A stretch of DNA of 64,000 bases from Psychrobacter sp. Choline-02u-9. GTDB lineage: Bacteria; Pseudomonadota; Gammaproteobacteria; Pseudomonadales; Moraxellaceae. The stretch lies in NCBI RefSeq assembly GCF_002836505.1, contig NZ_PJBF01000040.1:1-64000 (forward strand), given 5' to 3'. The notes under the pieces were generated by a model that was given only the letters and a program-made list of their open reading frames with translations, ran no database searches and was not told the DNA's origin. The translations under genes were made by a program, and so were the position numbers. Position 1 is the first letter of the stretch. The number at the start of each line of letters is the position of its first letter. Positions 48,708-58,611 of the stretch are shown here, piece by piece.

Positions 48708-49409
48708 ATGATTAATAAAGCTGAAAAAAATATCACGGATGTACTTAGCCAAATTAAAGATGGCGCCACTATTATGATTGGTGGTTTTGGAACTGCAGGG
48801 CAACCAGCTGAACTCATTGATGGCCTTATCAATTTAGGTGTTAAAGACCTTGTCATTATTAATAATAATGCTGGAAACGGTGATCATGGTCTTGCCAGAT
48901 TATTAAAAACGGGCGCGGTACGTAAAATCATTTGTTCTTTTCCTCGTCAATCAGACTCATGGGTATTCGATGAGCTTTATCATGCAGGAAAAATTGATCT
49001 GGAATTAGTACCACAAGGTAATTTGGCTTGCCGTATTCAAGCGGCAGGCATGGGGCTTGGAGCCGTATATACACCAACAGGGTTCGGTACTCTACTCGCA
49101 GAAGGCAAAGAAACTCGTCATATCGATGGCAAAGACTATGTCTTGGAATATCCAATTAAAGCTGATTTCGCCTTAATAAAAGCAAACAAGGGTGATCGTT
49201 GGGGTAACTTAGTTTACCGAAAATCTGCACGTAACTTTGGTCCAATTATGGCAATGGCAGCTGACGTGACTATCGCTCAAGTCTCTCAAACAGTTGATCT
49301 TGGTGAGCTTGATCCTGAGCACGTTATTACACCAGGCATTTTTGTGCAGCATGTGGTGCAAGTCCAATCTGCCAGCACTAGTACTGAACTTTCTGACACT
49401 GCAGCATAG
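48708..49409 (+). CDS. catI: 3-oxoadipate CoA-transferase subunit A
   Basis: 233 aa, transfers CoA from succinyl-CoA to 3-oxoadipate together with CatJ. Family-I CoA transferase alpha signature: IKDGATIMIGGFGTAGQPAE (the GGFG[TL] motif), NNAGNGDHGLARLL, and EYPIKADFALIKA. Start has AGGACA upstream. Followed at 38 bp by subunit B. Confidence 0.94.
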   Translation: MINKAEKNITDVLSQIKDGATIMIGGFGTAGQPAELIDGLINLGVKDLVIINNNAGNGDHGLARLLKTGAVRKIICSFPRQSDSWVFDELYHAGKIDLELVPQGNLACRIQAAGMGLGAVYTPTGFGTLLAEGKETRHIDGKDYVLEYPIKADFALIKANKGDRWGNLVYRKSARNFGPIMAMAADVTIAQVSQTVDLGELDPEHVITPGIFVQHVVQVQSASTSTELSDTAA

Positions 49410-49446
49410 CCACCGCTAAATACTGCCAATTATAAGGAGCGTCATT

Positions 49447-50106
49447 ATGAGCCATACCTCTTACACCGTTTCGACCCGTGACCAAATAGCCGAACGCGCT
49501 GCACAAGACATTCCAGATGGAGCCTATGTCAACTTAGGCATTGGACTACCGACCAAAATCGCACAATACTTATCTAATGATAAAGACGTATTTTTGCATT
49601 CAGAAAACGGCTTATTAGCTTTTGGTCCATCACCTGCCAAAGGTGAAGAAGATCCCGAACTGATTAATGCTGGAAAGGAATACGTTACTATGCTCGATGG
49701 CGGTAGCTACTTTCATCATGGTGACTCTTTTGCCATGATGCGCGGTGGCCATATCGACATTTGCGTGTTGGGTGCGTTTCAAGTAGCTGCTAATGGTGAT
49801 TTGGCCAATTGGAGTACTGGTGCAGAGGATGCGATACCCGCTGTTGGAGGTGCTATGGACTTAGCCGTTGGTGCCAAAAAAGTCTTTGTGATGACCAATC
49901 ACACGACTAAGACTGGCGACCCTAAAATCGTCAGCGAGCTTACCTACCCTGTGACTGGCAAAAACTGCATTGATCGAATTTATACTGATCTATGTGTCAT
50001 CGATGTCACTGATAAAGGCTTAGCCGTCACTGAAATGGTCGATGGCATGAGCTTTGCGGACTTGCAAGCATTGACTGGCGCAACGTTAATTGACGCTACT
50101 AAATAA
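49447..50106 (+). CDS. catJ: 3-oxoadipate CoA-transferase subunit B
   Basis: 219 aa. YVNLGIGLPTKIAQYL and the catalytic glutamate motif SENGLLAFGP are typical of the beta subunit; GGHIDICVLGAFQVAANGDLA follows. Strong AAGGAG site before ATG. Confidence 0.95.
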   Translation: MSHTSYTVSTRDQIAERAAQDIPDGAYVNLGIGLPTKIAQYLSNDKDVFLHSENGLLAFGPSPAKGEEDPELINAGKEYVTMLDGGSYFHHGDSFAMMRGGHIDICVLGAFQVAANGDLANWSTGAEDAIPAVGGAMDLAVGAKKVFVMTNHTTKTGDPKIVSELTYPVTGKNCIDRIYTDLCVIDVTDKGLAVTEMVDGMSFADLQALTGATLIDATK

Positions 50107-50156
50107 AAAACCCTCTTAATCAGAATTTAAGATAATCAAAACTCAGGATAATCGCC

Positions 50157-51389
50157 ATGACTGATTCAATCACTCGTTTAAATAACGCTTATATTATTGA
50201 TGCCATTCGCACTCCTTTTGGTCGCTACGGCGGCAGTCTAGCACCAGTACGTGCAGACGACTTAGGTGCTATCCCTATCAAGGCGTTAATGGAACGTAAT
50301 GCTAATGTCGATTGGGTAAAAGTAGATGACGTCATCTACGGCTGTGCCAACCAAAGCGGCGAAGACAATCGCAACGTCGGTCGCATGTCATCATTGCTAG
50401 CTGGCCTACCTTATCAAGTGCCTGCAACCACTGTTAATCGCTTGTGCGGCTCGTCAATGGATGCGTTAGCGATAGCTGCTCGTGCGATTAAAGCTGGTGA
50501 AGCCAATTTAATTATCGCAGGTGGTGTTGAGAGCATGAGCCGTGCGCCATTTGTGATGGGCAAATCGGATCAGGCGTTTGGTCGTAGTCAAAAGCTGGAA
50601 GATACCACTATGGGTTGGCGCTTTATCAATCCAAAGCTTGATGAGCTATATGGCACAGAGACCATGCCGCAAACCGCCGAAAATGTCGCAGAGCAATTCA
50701 ATATCAACCGTGCCGACCAAGATGCATTTGCGCTACGTAGCCAACAACGTACCGCAGCGGCGCAAGCGTCAGGATTCTTTAAAGACGAGATGACCCCTGT
50801 CGTCATCCCGCAGCGTAAAGGCGAGCCTGTCACCGTCGATACTGATGAGCATCCTCGTGCTGACACCACCCTTGAGAAGTTGACTAAATTGCGTCCTATC
50901 GTCACCGCAGATGGTACGGTGACTGCTGGTAATGCCTCTGGAATTAATGATGGTGCAGCAGCCTTCCTAGTAGCGTCAGAGCAAGCGGTTAGAGAATTTA
51001 ATCTAAAGCCGCGTGCACGTATTGTGGCCTCAACTACGGTAGGCGTTGAACCGCGTATTATGGGTTTCGCCCCAGCACCAGCGATGAAAAAATTGCTTGA
51101 GCATACGGGACTAACGCTTGATGAGATGGATGTCATTGAATTAAACGAAGCTTTTGCCGCGCAAGCTCTAGCTTGTACGCGTGACTTGGAGTTAGCTGAT
51201 GATAGCGAGCGCGTCAACCCTAATGGCGGTGCGATTGCCCTTGGTCATCCACTCGGCGCCTCAGGTGCCCGTTTGATCTTAACTGCCCTCAATCAACTTG
51301 AAAAAACGAGTAAGCGTTATGCAATCTGCTCAATGTGTATCGGTGTTGGACAAGGCATCGCAATGATTATTGAGCGCGTTGAAGGCTGA
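50157..51389 (+). CDS. catF: 3-oxoadipyl-CoA thiolase
   Basis: 410 aa, last step of the pathway: 3-oxoadipyl-CoA plus CoA gives succinyl-CoA and acetyl-CoA. Thiolase residues: nucleophile C97 in NRLCGSSMDAL, His in NPNGGAIALGHPLGASGA, and the second Cys in CSMCIGVGQG. Begins with AYIIDAIRTPFGRYGG like other PcaF/CatF. The large opposite-strand frame inside it is a shadow. Confidence 0.95.
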   Translation: MTDSITRLNNAYIIDAIRTPFGRYGGSLAPVRADDLGAIPIKALMERNANVDWVKVDDVIYGCANQSGEDNRNVGRMSSLLAGLPYQVPATTVNRLCGSSMDALAIAARAIKAGEANLIIAGGVESMSRAPFVMGKSDQAFGRSQKLEDTTMGWRFINPKLDELYGTETMPQTAENVAEQFNINRADQDAFALRSQQRTAAAQASGFFKDEMTPVVIPQRKGEPVTVDTDEHPRADTTLEKLTKLRPIVTADGTVTAGNASGINDGAAAFLVASEQAVREFNLKPRARIVASTTVGVEPRIMGFAPAPAMKKLLEHTGLTLDEMDVIELNEAFAAQALACTRDLELADDSERVNPNGGAIALGHPLGASGARLILTALNQLEKTSKRYAICSMCIGVGQGIAMIIERVEG

Positions 51390-51477
51390 TTAATCGTTCA
51401 AAATAAAATAAATACCCACCTCAATAGGTCAAAAGTAATACTTCAATCACACGATAGTCAAAATAAGGACATTCATC

Positions 51478-52254
51478 ATGCCTGTATTTGAAAATAAAGA
51501 CGTAACGCTAAATTATGCCACCTTTGGTGATAGCAGCAACCCCGCCCTAATATTTTCCAACTCTTTAGGTACTAGCTATCGTATGTGGCAACCACAAATC
51601 GATACCTTGCAAGATGATTATTTTATTATCTGCTATGACACTCGTGGTCATGGTAAATCATCAGCACCCAGAGGCCCTTATAATTTAAACCAGCTGGGGC
51701 AAGATGTGATTGATTTGTTAGATCACCTGCATCTTGATAAGGCATTTTTTTGTGGCATTTCTATGGGCGGCATAACAGGTCAATGGTTAGCTATCAATCA
51801 TCCCGATCGCTTCCACCACTTGATGTTATGTAATACCGCCGCGAAAATTGGTAACGAAACAGCATGGACGGAGCGTGCAAGGTTGGTACGTGAGAAAGGT
51901 CTAGCGCCTATCGCAGCTACAGCTGCTCCGCGTTGGTTTACAGCAGATTTTATCGATCATTACCCAGATGTAGTCGCGGCATTGTCTAGCGCTCTTACGG
52001 CTGGCAGTGCAGAGGGCTACGCAAGCTGCTGCGAGGCGTTATCTATCGCTGATACTCGCAAGCAGTTAAAAGATATTCGTGTACCAATTACAGTGTTGGC
52101 AGGCGTTGAAGACCCGGTGACGACCGTTGCTGATGGCCAATATATGGTCGATCATACACCTAACGCTAAGCTCGCCACTATTGATGCCTCGCATATCTCA
52201 AATATTGAACAACCTGAAAAATTTACTAAGTATATAAGCCAGTATTTAAAGTAA
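51478..52254 (+). CDS. catD: 3-oxoadipate enol-lactonase
   Basis: 258-aa alpha/beta hydrolase converting enol-lactone to 3-oxoadipate. Nucleophile S95 in GISMGG, oxyanion/N-terminal SNSLGTSYRMW, YDTRGHGKSSAP, and catalytic Asp/His in GVEDPVTT and DASHISNIEQP. Last gene of the cat/ben operon. Although it acts before CatIJ, it is encoded last, as in Acinetobacter catBCIJFD. Confidence 0.94.
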   Translation: MPVFENKDVTLNYATFGDSSNPALIFSNSLGTSYRMWQPQIDTLQDDYFIICYDTRGHGKSSAPRGPYNLNQLGQDVIDLLDHLHLDKAFFCGISMGGITGQWLAINHPDRFHHLMLCNTAAKIGNETAWTERARLVREKGLAPIAATAAPRWFTADFIDHYPDVVAALSSALTAGSAEGYASCCEALSIADTRKQLKDIRVPITVLAGVEDPVTTVADGQYMVDHTPNAKLATIDASHISNIEQPEKFTKYISQYLK

Positions 52255-52276
52255 TACATATTGAACTATCTCGACA

Positions 52277-52830
52277 ATAGACCTTTTGCAAAAGTCATAG
52301 GCTAAGCTCGAAATTTAATACACCTGCGAACAGCTTTATTCTTAAGTCATAACGTTGATGACAATTACGGTAGCGTACAGCCAGGATTTTACACAGTTTG
52401 ATTAGACCTATTTTATACTCAACTAGAATGCGCAACTCTGATAGATAATGATTGGCCTGTTTGCAGAGTTCTAATAACTCACTACCCTTTAGTTTCTTAA
52501 AAGGGATAAATACTAGCTTATGTAGCTTGGCTATGCCCTGGTAACCACTGTCTACTAGATAGCTGGTATTCTTAGGTAGCCAATAAGGGCAGGTTTGTTT
52601 ATAAAGACTAAAGTCATGTACACAGCCCCTACAGGTTTGCACATCAAGTATCAGTCCTGTTTGCCAATATACTATGATCTGAGCTTTTAAGGTGTGTTGT
52701 TCCTTTTTTCTACTATAGTACTGTTTTTGGTTTTTTTGGACGTTCAATGTGGCCTTCGGTTGCATCAATGATAACCGCTGACCAATTGATATGCTCAGGC
52801 TTACCATATGGCCCATATCTTATTGAACCA
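52277..52830 (-). pseudogene. Truncated IS5-family-like DDE transposase
   Basis: Only the C-terminal half remains. One frame reads INWSAVIIDATEGHIERPKK (first catalytic Asp); after an A7 run at 52732-52738 (complement) the other frame continues with NQKQYYSRKKEQHTLKAQ, LVDSGYQGI (second Asp) and a C-terminal helix. A stop codon blocks the frame upstream and no N-terminal half is present. GACCTTTTGCAAAAGTC at 52281-52297 may be a terminal inverted repeat. Non-functional fragment just after catD. Confidence 0.7.
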
Positions 52831-52971
52831 ACTCAACCTACGATAGCGCGGGCAAATGCATTAATGATAAAGGAAGGGTAAGCTCAGATATTAATTACTT
52901 TAGTATAAGTGAAGCATGCAACCCACCGCTGTTTAGAGTAGTGGGCGATAGAATATAAACGCTTGAATCCT

Positions 52972-53799
52972 TTAAAATGCTTTAGTTAACGAAGCTCTTA
53001 TCACTTCTCCCTCAAAGGTTTCTTTATTTGAATACTCTTTATATAAAGCTATATCTCCACCTAGTAAGTTAGGCGGTGAAAAGTATCCTATAGATAAACC
53101 TAAAGCGTTTCTTTCCTCATCACTATTACTAGTCTCAAAAGTATTATAACCCACGAGTCCAATATCGAGTAATCCATAACTTTTACTCAGACCCCACTCA
53201 GTGATTAGCTCATCGTTAAGATTATTACCGTTAGGCATCTCATAACGGCTTAATGCGCTGAAATTAATATCACCTTGTTTAGTAAGTTTGACATTACCGC
53301 CGAGTGTGAGCATGACCGAATCATAACCTTTACCAGGACTGGAAAGTCGACTTTTATCAAAATCACCCGTATCAGCCCAATATCCTATTCCTGCCACTGC
53401 ATCCCATCTACTATCATGCCAGCCTAATACACTTCCTACATATAAATCACCTAGGCCTGTGCGCCTATCAATATCTTGACCACCAATTTTGAGGTCTGTA
53501 TTGACTAAAGGTATAATACCTTCCAATATTAAATCGCCACCCAGTATTTTTTGTTGGGTTACCCAGACAACTCTATTCGCTAGTGCAGCAACATTGACTT
53601 CGCTATCAGATGGTAAAGATTCGTTTTTATCAGCACTATAGTTGATCACATAGCCTTTGTAATAAATCCCAGGTGGCGGTGCCACGCTTCCTTTAATTCC
53701 TTCAACACCTGGAACGTAATGAGAGTCAGAAGCGTGAACAGCTAATGGTAAGGAAATAGCCATAGCCGTTAAAATGATTTTACCTTGAGTGGCTTTCAT
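52972..53799 (-). CDS. MetA-pathway-type outer-membrane protein (putative aromatic compound porin)
   Basis: 275 aa. Signal peptide at residues 1-23 (ILTAMAISLPLAVHA, cleavage near HAS), then alternating beta strands ending in a terminal Phe, the mark of an outer-membrane barrel. APPPGIYYKGYVINYSADK and LGDLYVGSVLGWHDSRWDAVAGIG in two parts match the phenol MetA degradation-pathway family often linked to aromatic catabolism. Likely uptake of an aromatic substrate; function inferred. Its own promoter region carries an exact CatM/BenM box at 54039. Confidence 0.78.
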   Translation of the reverse strand: MKATQGKIILTAMAISLPLAVHASDSHYVPGVEGIKGSVAPPPGIYYKGYVINYSADKNESLPSDSEVNVAALANRVVWVTQQKILGGDLILEGIIPLVNTDLKIGGQDIDRRTGLGDLYVGSVLGWHDSRWDAVAGIGYWADTGDFDKSRLSSPGKGYDSVMLTLGGNVKLTKQGDINFSALSRYEMPNGNNLNDELITEWGLSKSYGLLDIGLVGYNTFETSNSDEERNALGLSIGYFSPPNLLGGDIALYKEYSNKETFEGEVIRASLTKAF

Positions 53800-54384
53800 A
53801 GAACATCCTTGTTAATATTTATATAAAATGGCAACTTCAAAATTTCATTTAAAACGCCTAGGGGCGGTACTTCATTGTGCATAGAGCCTGACAATATTAT
53901 TAGCTTGTAAGTGTTTTATACCTTTAACTAATATATAGGAGAGGTTATTAACAAATCTTTTAGCAAAAAATAATATATGCTTTTTTTTAAATATATATTA
54001 TGAACGGACTTGTCTAAGACCTAATTTATTGATCTTTCATACTTCTTAGGTATACTAAAATTGTTTTTAATATTTTATATAGCTGACAAGAATAAGTCAG
54101 ATTTGAGATTCACAATATTGATATAGGTCTTCAATAACTGAGAATTCGTTATATCAATAGGAAGAGAAATATTGACGTTATTGCTGCTGTCGGCACTATA
54201 CTAATTCTATATTTAGTAAACTAAGATCAACCCTTGATAACACGCCCTAGTAGCGTTCAAAAAGATATTAGGAGTTTTGCTTTCCAAGACTTATGTGATA
54301 CTTTTCTTTGAACTAGAGCTGTAATAGTCAGGGCAGCTGATATCAGTTTTTCTTCAGTATTTTGATTTAACTGCCCCTTCCCCT
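53800..54384. other. Gene-free AT-rich region with regulatory box
   Basis: 585 bp between the outer-membrane protein start and the areB stop, with no supported ORF. Apart from the ATAC-N7-GTAT box I see no clear repeat or RNA gene. Confidence 0.5.
54039..54053. promoter_or_regulatory. CatM/BenM-type box upstream of the outer-membrane protein gene
   Basis: ATAC-TTCTTAG-GTAT, an exact ATAC-N7-GTAT match 240 bp before the start codon. A second overlapping near-match follows (ATAC-TAAAATT-GTTT). Confidence 0.55.
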
Positions 54385-55530
54385 CTAATCTGTTAGTATG
54401 CTTTCTGATACACCTTCAGAGATTTTAATAATGGGTTTTAACGTGATACCTTTATGACTGTCTATCGCTGCTTGGTTAATGTCTTTAAAATCGTAGAACT
54501 TAACTAACTTATCAAAAGGAAACTTACCTTGCTGATATAGTGTGACTAATTCAGGAATAAACTTCTTCGGCGAGCTACTTCCTTCGACAACCCCGATAAT
54601 GGTTTTGCCTCCTAGTAGCAAGTCGTTGACATCAAATTCGGCATTTGTTCCTAACTGAGGTGCGCCAACCACGGCTATTTTACCTAAGATACCAAGTGCA
54701 TCCACACCCATTTTTAAAATTTCAGGGCGTCCTGTCGATTCCAAAGCAAAATTAGCACCACCGCCTGTAATCTCTTTGATTGTAGCTACAGGGTCTTGTG
54801 TTTTGCTGTTAATGATATGGGTCGCTCCCAATTGTTTAGCAAGCTCTAAACGGGACTCAACAATATCAACTGCAATAATAATGGATGCTCCACATAATTT
54901 TGCCGCAAGTAGAGCACTCAAACCAACTGCACCGGCACCCCATGTTACAAAGCTACTCGCTGGTGTTACTTTCAAAGCATTTATGCACGCGCCAGCTCCT
55001 GTTTGGATGCCACAACCCAAAGGTCCTAATAATTCGAGCGCAACATCTTTACTGACTTTAACTGTATTATTCTCACGACTTAGAGAATAAGTTGCAAAAG
55101 AGGATTGAGCAAAAAAGTGATCATGAACAGATTGGCCGTCATGTGTGCAAATTGCATTGTTGCCTTCTAAATCTGCCCCACTGAAATTTCTTCCAAAAAA
55201 CTCTGAACAATAAGCAGGGTTTCCAGTATTACATTGTGCACATTTCCCACAATAACCATAGGTAAGAACCACATGATCTCCAACTTGTAAGTCAGTGACA
55301 TTTGGCCCTACTGCCTCAATAATTCCTGACCCTTCATGCCCGAGTACGGCTGGAAGTGGTACTGGATAATATTGATCACGTACAATTAAATCGGTATGAC
55401 ACATTCCCGTTGCAACCACTTTTACCAATACCTCATCACCCTGAGGTAAGCGTATTTTTAATGGTTGTAACTCGAAATCAGCACCTTTACAGGCAGTTAT
55501 CGCTGCTGTGATATCTTTCATATCATTCAT
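54385..55530 (-). CDS. areB: Aryl (benzyl) alcohol dehydrogenase, zinc-dependent
   Basis: 381 aa, medium-chain alcohol dehydrogenase. Catalytic zinc ligands in GMCHTD and GHEGSG; structural zinc cysteines in CGKCAQCNTGNPAYC; cofactor region with WGAGAVGLSALLAAK and a following Asp typical for NAD. Closely like XylB/AreB enzymes that oxidise benzyl alcohols to benzaldehydes. AGGAAA at correct spacing supports the start. Follows the benzaldehyde dehydrogenase gene by 34 bp. Confidence 0.86.
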   Translation of the reverse strand: MNDMKDITAAITACKGADFELQPLKIRLPQGDEVLVKVVATGMCHTDLIVRDQYYPVPLPAVLGHEGSGIIEAVGPNVTDLQVGDHVVLTYGYCGKCAQCNTGNPAYCSEFFGRNFSGADLEGNNAICTHDGQSVHDHFFAQSSFATYSLSRENNTVKVSKDVALELLGPLGCGIQTGAGACINALKVTPASSFVTWGAGAVGLSALLAAKLCGASIIIAVDIVESRLELAKQLGATHIINSKTQDPVATIKEITGGGANFALESTGRPEILKMGVDALGILGKIAVVGAPQLGTNAEFDVNDLLLGGKTIIGVVEGSSSPKKFIPELVTLYQQGKFPFDKLVKFYDFKDINQAAIDSHKGITLKPIIKISEGVSESILTD

Positions 55531-55564
55531 AATGTTATTTCCTATAATTAGTAATTAAGTTTAA

Positions 55565-57019
55565 TTAAAAAGGATAATGCGGTGCTTGTGCTTGAACCGT
55601 CATCCATTGCCATTGCGTAAATTCATCTGCATTTGCAGGACCACCAATGCGTGTTCCATTTCCTGAAGTCCCGAATCCACCAAATGGATTCACGGTGTCA
55701 TCATTGACGGTTTGATCATTGATGTGCAGTAAACCAACATCTAATTGTTGTCCAATATGCATCCCTCGGCCAACGTTTGAGGTAATAATGCCTGCAGATA
55801 ATCCATAGTTTCCGTTGTTAGCTAACTCAACAGCCTGATCATCACTGCTAAAAGGAATTAGAACAGCAACTGGACCAAAAATTTCTTGACTAAAAATAGG
55901 GTTATCAACAGTGATGTCTGAGAGCACAGTCGGCTCAAAGAACACTCCATTGGCTTGGCCACCAATCTCAAGCTTAGCACCGTGCTTAATCGCATTATCA
56001 ACTAAACTTTCTACTCTTTGAGCTTGCTTAGTATCGATAAGAGGACCAATCGTCACGTTACTTTCACAAGGGTTACCAACTACGAATTTTTCGACTTTTT
56101 CGATAACTCTTTGTTTGACTTTGTCATAAATACTTTCATGAATCAGTATTTTTCCTGAGGTCATACAAATTTGTCCCGAATGTAAAAATGCACCCCATGC
56201 AATATTTTCTGCCGCTAACTCGATGTCAGCATCATCTAAGATTATTAGTGAGTTTTTACCACCGAGCTCCAATGAAACTTTTTTTAATGTTTTAGCTGCA
56301 TTTGCTCCAACGATACGACCAACATCTGTTGATCCTGTGAACTGAATGCTAGAAATATTTTTATCTAAAGTTAGCGCCTCACCAACTTCTGATCCACCTG
56401 GTAGTACATGTAAAAGACCTTCAGGCAAACCAGCCAACTCAAAGAGACGTGCAATGACATAGCCACTGCATACAGCTGTTCTTTCATCAGGTTTAAGAAC
56501 GACAGCATTACCAAGCGCTAATGCGGGTGCGACGGCACGTAGTGCTAAATACAAAGGAAAGTTAAATGGTGAAATAACACCCACTACACCCAAAGGTATA
56601 CGCCTAGCAATACTCAACTTATTCGTCTGAGTAGGTAATAAGTTTCCTTGATCGGCCGCCGGTAACCCAATACAGCTCTTAAGTACTTGAAGCGTAATGC
56701 TAACTTCAAAACCTGCTTTGAGTGGTAAAGAACCGCTTTCTTTTACTAACCACTCAATCACTTCTGCTTGGTTTTCAGTTAACAGTAAAGCCGCTTTTTC
56801 AAATACAGCTTGGCGCTCTTGATAACTCAAAGCCCACCATTTTTTCTGTGCAGCTTTCGCTTCTTGAGCTGCAATCACAACGTTCTTAGTAGATGCATAG
56901 CCAATTTCACCCAGTGGCTGACCTGTTGCCACTTCAATAACAGGATAGCTAGATTCAGTTGGTTTCCACGTACCATTAAAAAGCTTTCGATTCCACACGT
57001 CCTTCTTTAATATTGACAT
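55565..57019 (-). CDS. areC: Benzaldehyde dehydrogenase
   Basis: 484 aa. GVISPFNFPLYLALRAVAPA, FTGSTDVGRIVG, catalytic Glu in LELGGKN and Cys in GQICMTSGK; C-terminal NPFGGFGTSGNGTRIGGPA and TQWQWMTVQAQAPHYPF match XylC/AreC. It forms benzoate from benzaldehyde. Middle gene of benK-areC-areB. Second such enzyme in the island beside that at 29856. Confidence 0.88.
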   Translation of the reverse strand: MSILKKDVWNRKLFNGTWKPTESSYPVIEVATGQPLGEIGYASTKNVVIAAQEAKAAQKKWWALSYQERQAVFEKAALLLTENQAEVIEWLVKESGSLPLKAGFEVSITLQVLKSCIGLPAADQGNLLPTQTNKLSIARRIPLGVVGVISPFNFPLYLALRAVAPALALGNAVVLKPDERTAVCSGYVIARLFELAGLPEGLLHVLPGGSEVGEALTLDKNISSIQFTGSTDVGRIVGANAAKTLKKVSLELGGKNSLIILDDADIELAAENIAWGAFLHSGQICMTSGKILIHESIYDKVKQRVIEKVEKFVVGNPCESNVTIGPLIDTKQAQRVESLVDNAIKHGAKLEIGGQANGVFFEPTVLSDITVDNPIFSQEIFGPVAVLIPFSSDDQAVELANNGNYGLSAGIITSNVGRGMHIGQQLDVGLLHINDQTVNDDTVNPFGGFGTSGNGTRIGGPANADEFTQWQWMTVQAQAPHYPF

Positions 57020-57172
57020 AATTATTCCTTAAAAGTTATTTAGGTCCTTCATTGATATTTTGATTACATTACTATTGAGCCTATTTCGATATTTGTGTCC
57101 AAAACTAATTGAGTACTCAATTATATTTTTGAATGAAACACGGTTCTATGCTAGAAGACTTTTAAGTAATCT

Positions 57173-58537
57173 TTAAGCTGATGCAGGGACATCTAAAGTA
57201 ATAGGTTTAGTTTCAGCTTGTTTGCTATCTACCGCAGCGTTGAGGTTTACCAGGAAAATAGCAATGGCTGCGATAACACCTGGTATGGCAATAAATAGAA
57301 AGTTAGTCTGATGGTTTAATTCAAGTGTGAGCAGAGCACCCGTTAGAATAGGTCCTACAATAGCACCGATACGGCCAATACCAGATGCCCAACCCATTGC
57401 AGTAGTACGGACGATAGTAGGATAATATTGAGCAACAAAAGTGTAGAGTAGGATTTGTGAGCCAATAGTCGTTGCGCCTGCTACACCGATAAGCGTGTAC
57501 AGCACCATTTGGGGGCTGTTGTAGCCAAGTAGTATTAATGATATTGCTCCTGCAGCAAACATCACAGTCAATACTGGTTTGAGATGGAATTTGTCAGCCA
57601 GCACACCGCCACCAATTGCACCGATCATACCACCGATATTTAGTGCGAATAAAAACAACATACTAGCACCAAGTGAGTACCCTGCTTGAGTCATAAGCTT
57701 CGGTAACCAGCTTGCTAATGCATAGACCATGAGTAAGCACATAAAAAATGCTACCCAAAACATAATAGTAGTAAAGCCACGATTTTTTAAAAATAAGGCT
57801 TTAATAGGAGCATCGTCACTCTTGGTAGGCTCATCTAACAAAAGAACAGTAGACGCAGTAATACTTTCTTGTGGTACAAGTTTTTGAACGATATTTTTAG
57901 CGTCTTTTTCTCGCCCTTCTTTAACTAAGTACATCAAGGATTCAGGTAACATTTTCCAGATAATAGGTAATAGCAGAGTGGGTATCCCTGCAATATAAAA
58001 CATCACTTCCCAACCATAATCTACGACTAGAAACGATCCTAATAGTGCTGAGGCCATCCCACCTATTGCATAACCACTAAACATAACTGCAACAAGCGTA
58101 CTGCGTATGCGTTTTGGAGCATACTCAGAAGTTAATGCAACACAGATTGGCATAACGCCACCAATACCAAGGCCGGCAATGAAGCGTAATATAGCGAATT
58201 GGATAGGATTTTCAGCAAATGCACCAAAAAATGTGAAACTACTAAATAAACCGACGCAAATTAAAATCGTCTTTTTGCGTCCAATTTTGTCAGATAGAGT
58301 ACCAAAAATCATGGCGCCAAACATCATACCAAACAAAGCAGAGCTAGCAAGAAGGCCGGCTTGTACAGTGGTTAGCGCCCACTCTTCCATGAGTAATGGT
58401 AGAGCGACACCATAAATAATGAGATCATAGCCATCAAAAATGATAATCAATAAACACCAGAACAGAACCTTCCAGTGAAAGGGGGAAAACTTAGCTTCAT
58501 CAATAATTTTATTGATGTTTAATGTCTGTGAATCCAT
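57173..58537 (-). CDS. benK: BenK-like benzoate/H+ symporter (AAHS family MFS)
   Basis: 454 aa, twelve hydrophobic helices. FSPFHWKVLFWCLLIIIFDGY and DLIIYGVALPLLM give the AAHS signature; the loop GTLSDKIGRKKT is MFS motif A. The N-terminus INKIIDEAKF closely resembles Acinetobacter BenK. First gene of the leftward operon with areC (153 bp downstream) and areB. A 47-bp palindrome with an exact CatM/BenM box lies 75 bp upstream. Confidence 0.86.
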   Translation of the reverse strand: MDSQTLNINKIIDEAKFSPFHWKVLFWCLLIIIFDGYDLIIYGVALPLLMEEWALTTVQAGLLASSALFGMMFGAMIFGTLSDKIGRKKTILICVGLFSSFTFFGAFAENPIQFAILRFIAGLGIGGVMPICVALTSEYAPKRIRSTLVAVMFSGYAIGGMASALLGSFLVVDYGWEVMFYIAGIPTLLLPIIWKMLPESLMYLVKEGREKDAKNIVQKLVPQESITASTVLLLDEPTKSDDAPIKALFLKNRGFTTIMFWVAFFMCLLMVYALASWLPKLMTQAGYSLGASMLFLFALNIGGMIGAIGGGVLADKFHLKPVLTVMFAAGAISLILLGYNSPQMVLYTLIGVAGATTIGSQILLYTFVAQYYPTIVRTTAMGWASGIGRIGAIVGPILTGALLTLELNHQTNFLFIAIPGVIAAIAIFLVNLNAAVDSKQAETKPITLDVPASA

Positions 58538-58611
58538 TCTTACGTCTCCTTGGATAATCTCCCTGTAAGTAGCTACTAAGTTATTGCTTTATGGAGACCA
58601 AGTCAAAAACC

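Noticed and set aside
50588..51217. A 209-aa minus-strand ORF inside catF
   Set aside because: It lies antisense to a well-conserved thiolase, with low-complexity Ser/Arg/Ala composition and no ribosome site: a shadow.
55000..55090. Plus-strand ORF of 104 aa over areB (54776-55090)
   Set aside because: Shadow of the zinc alcohol dehydrogenase gene.
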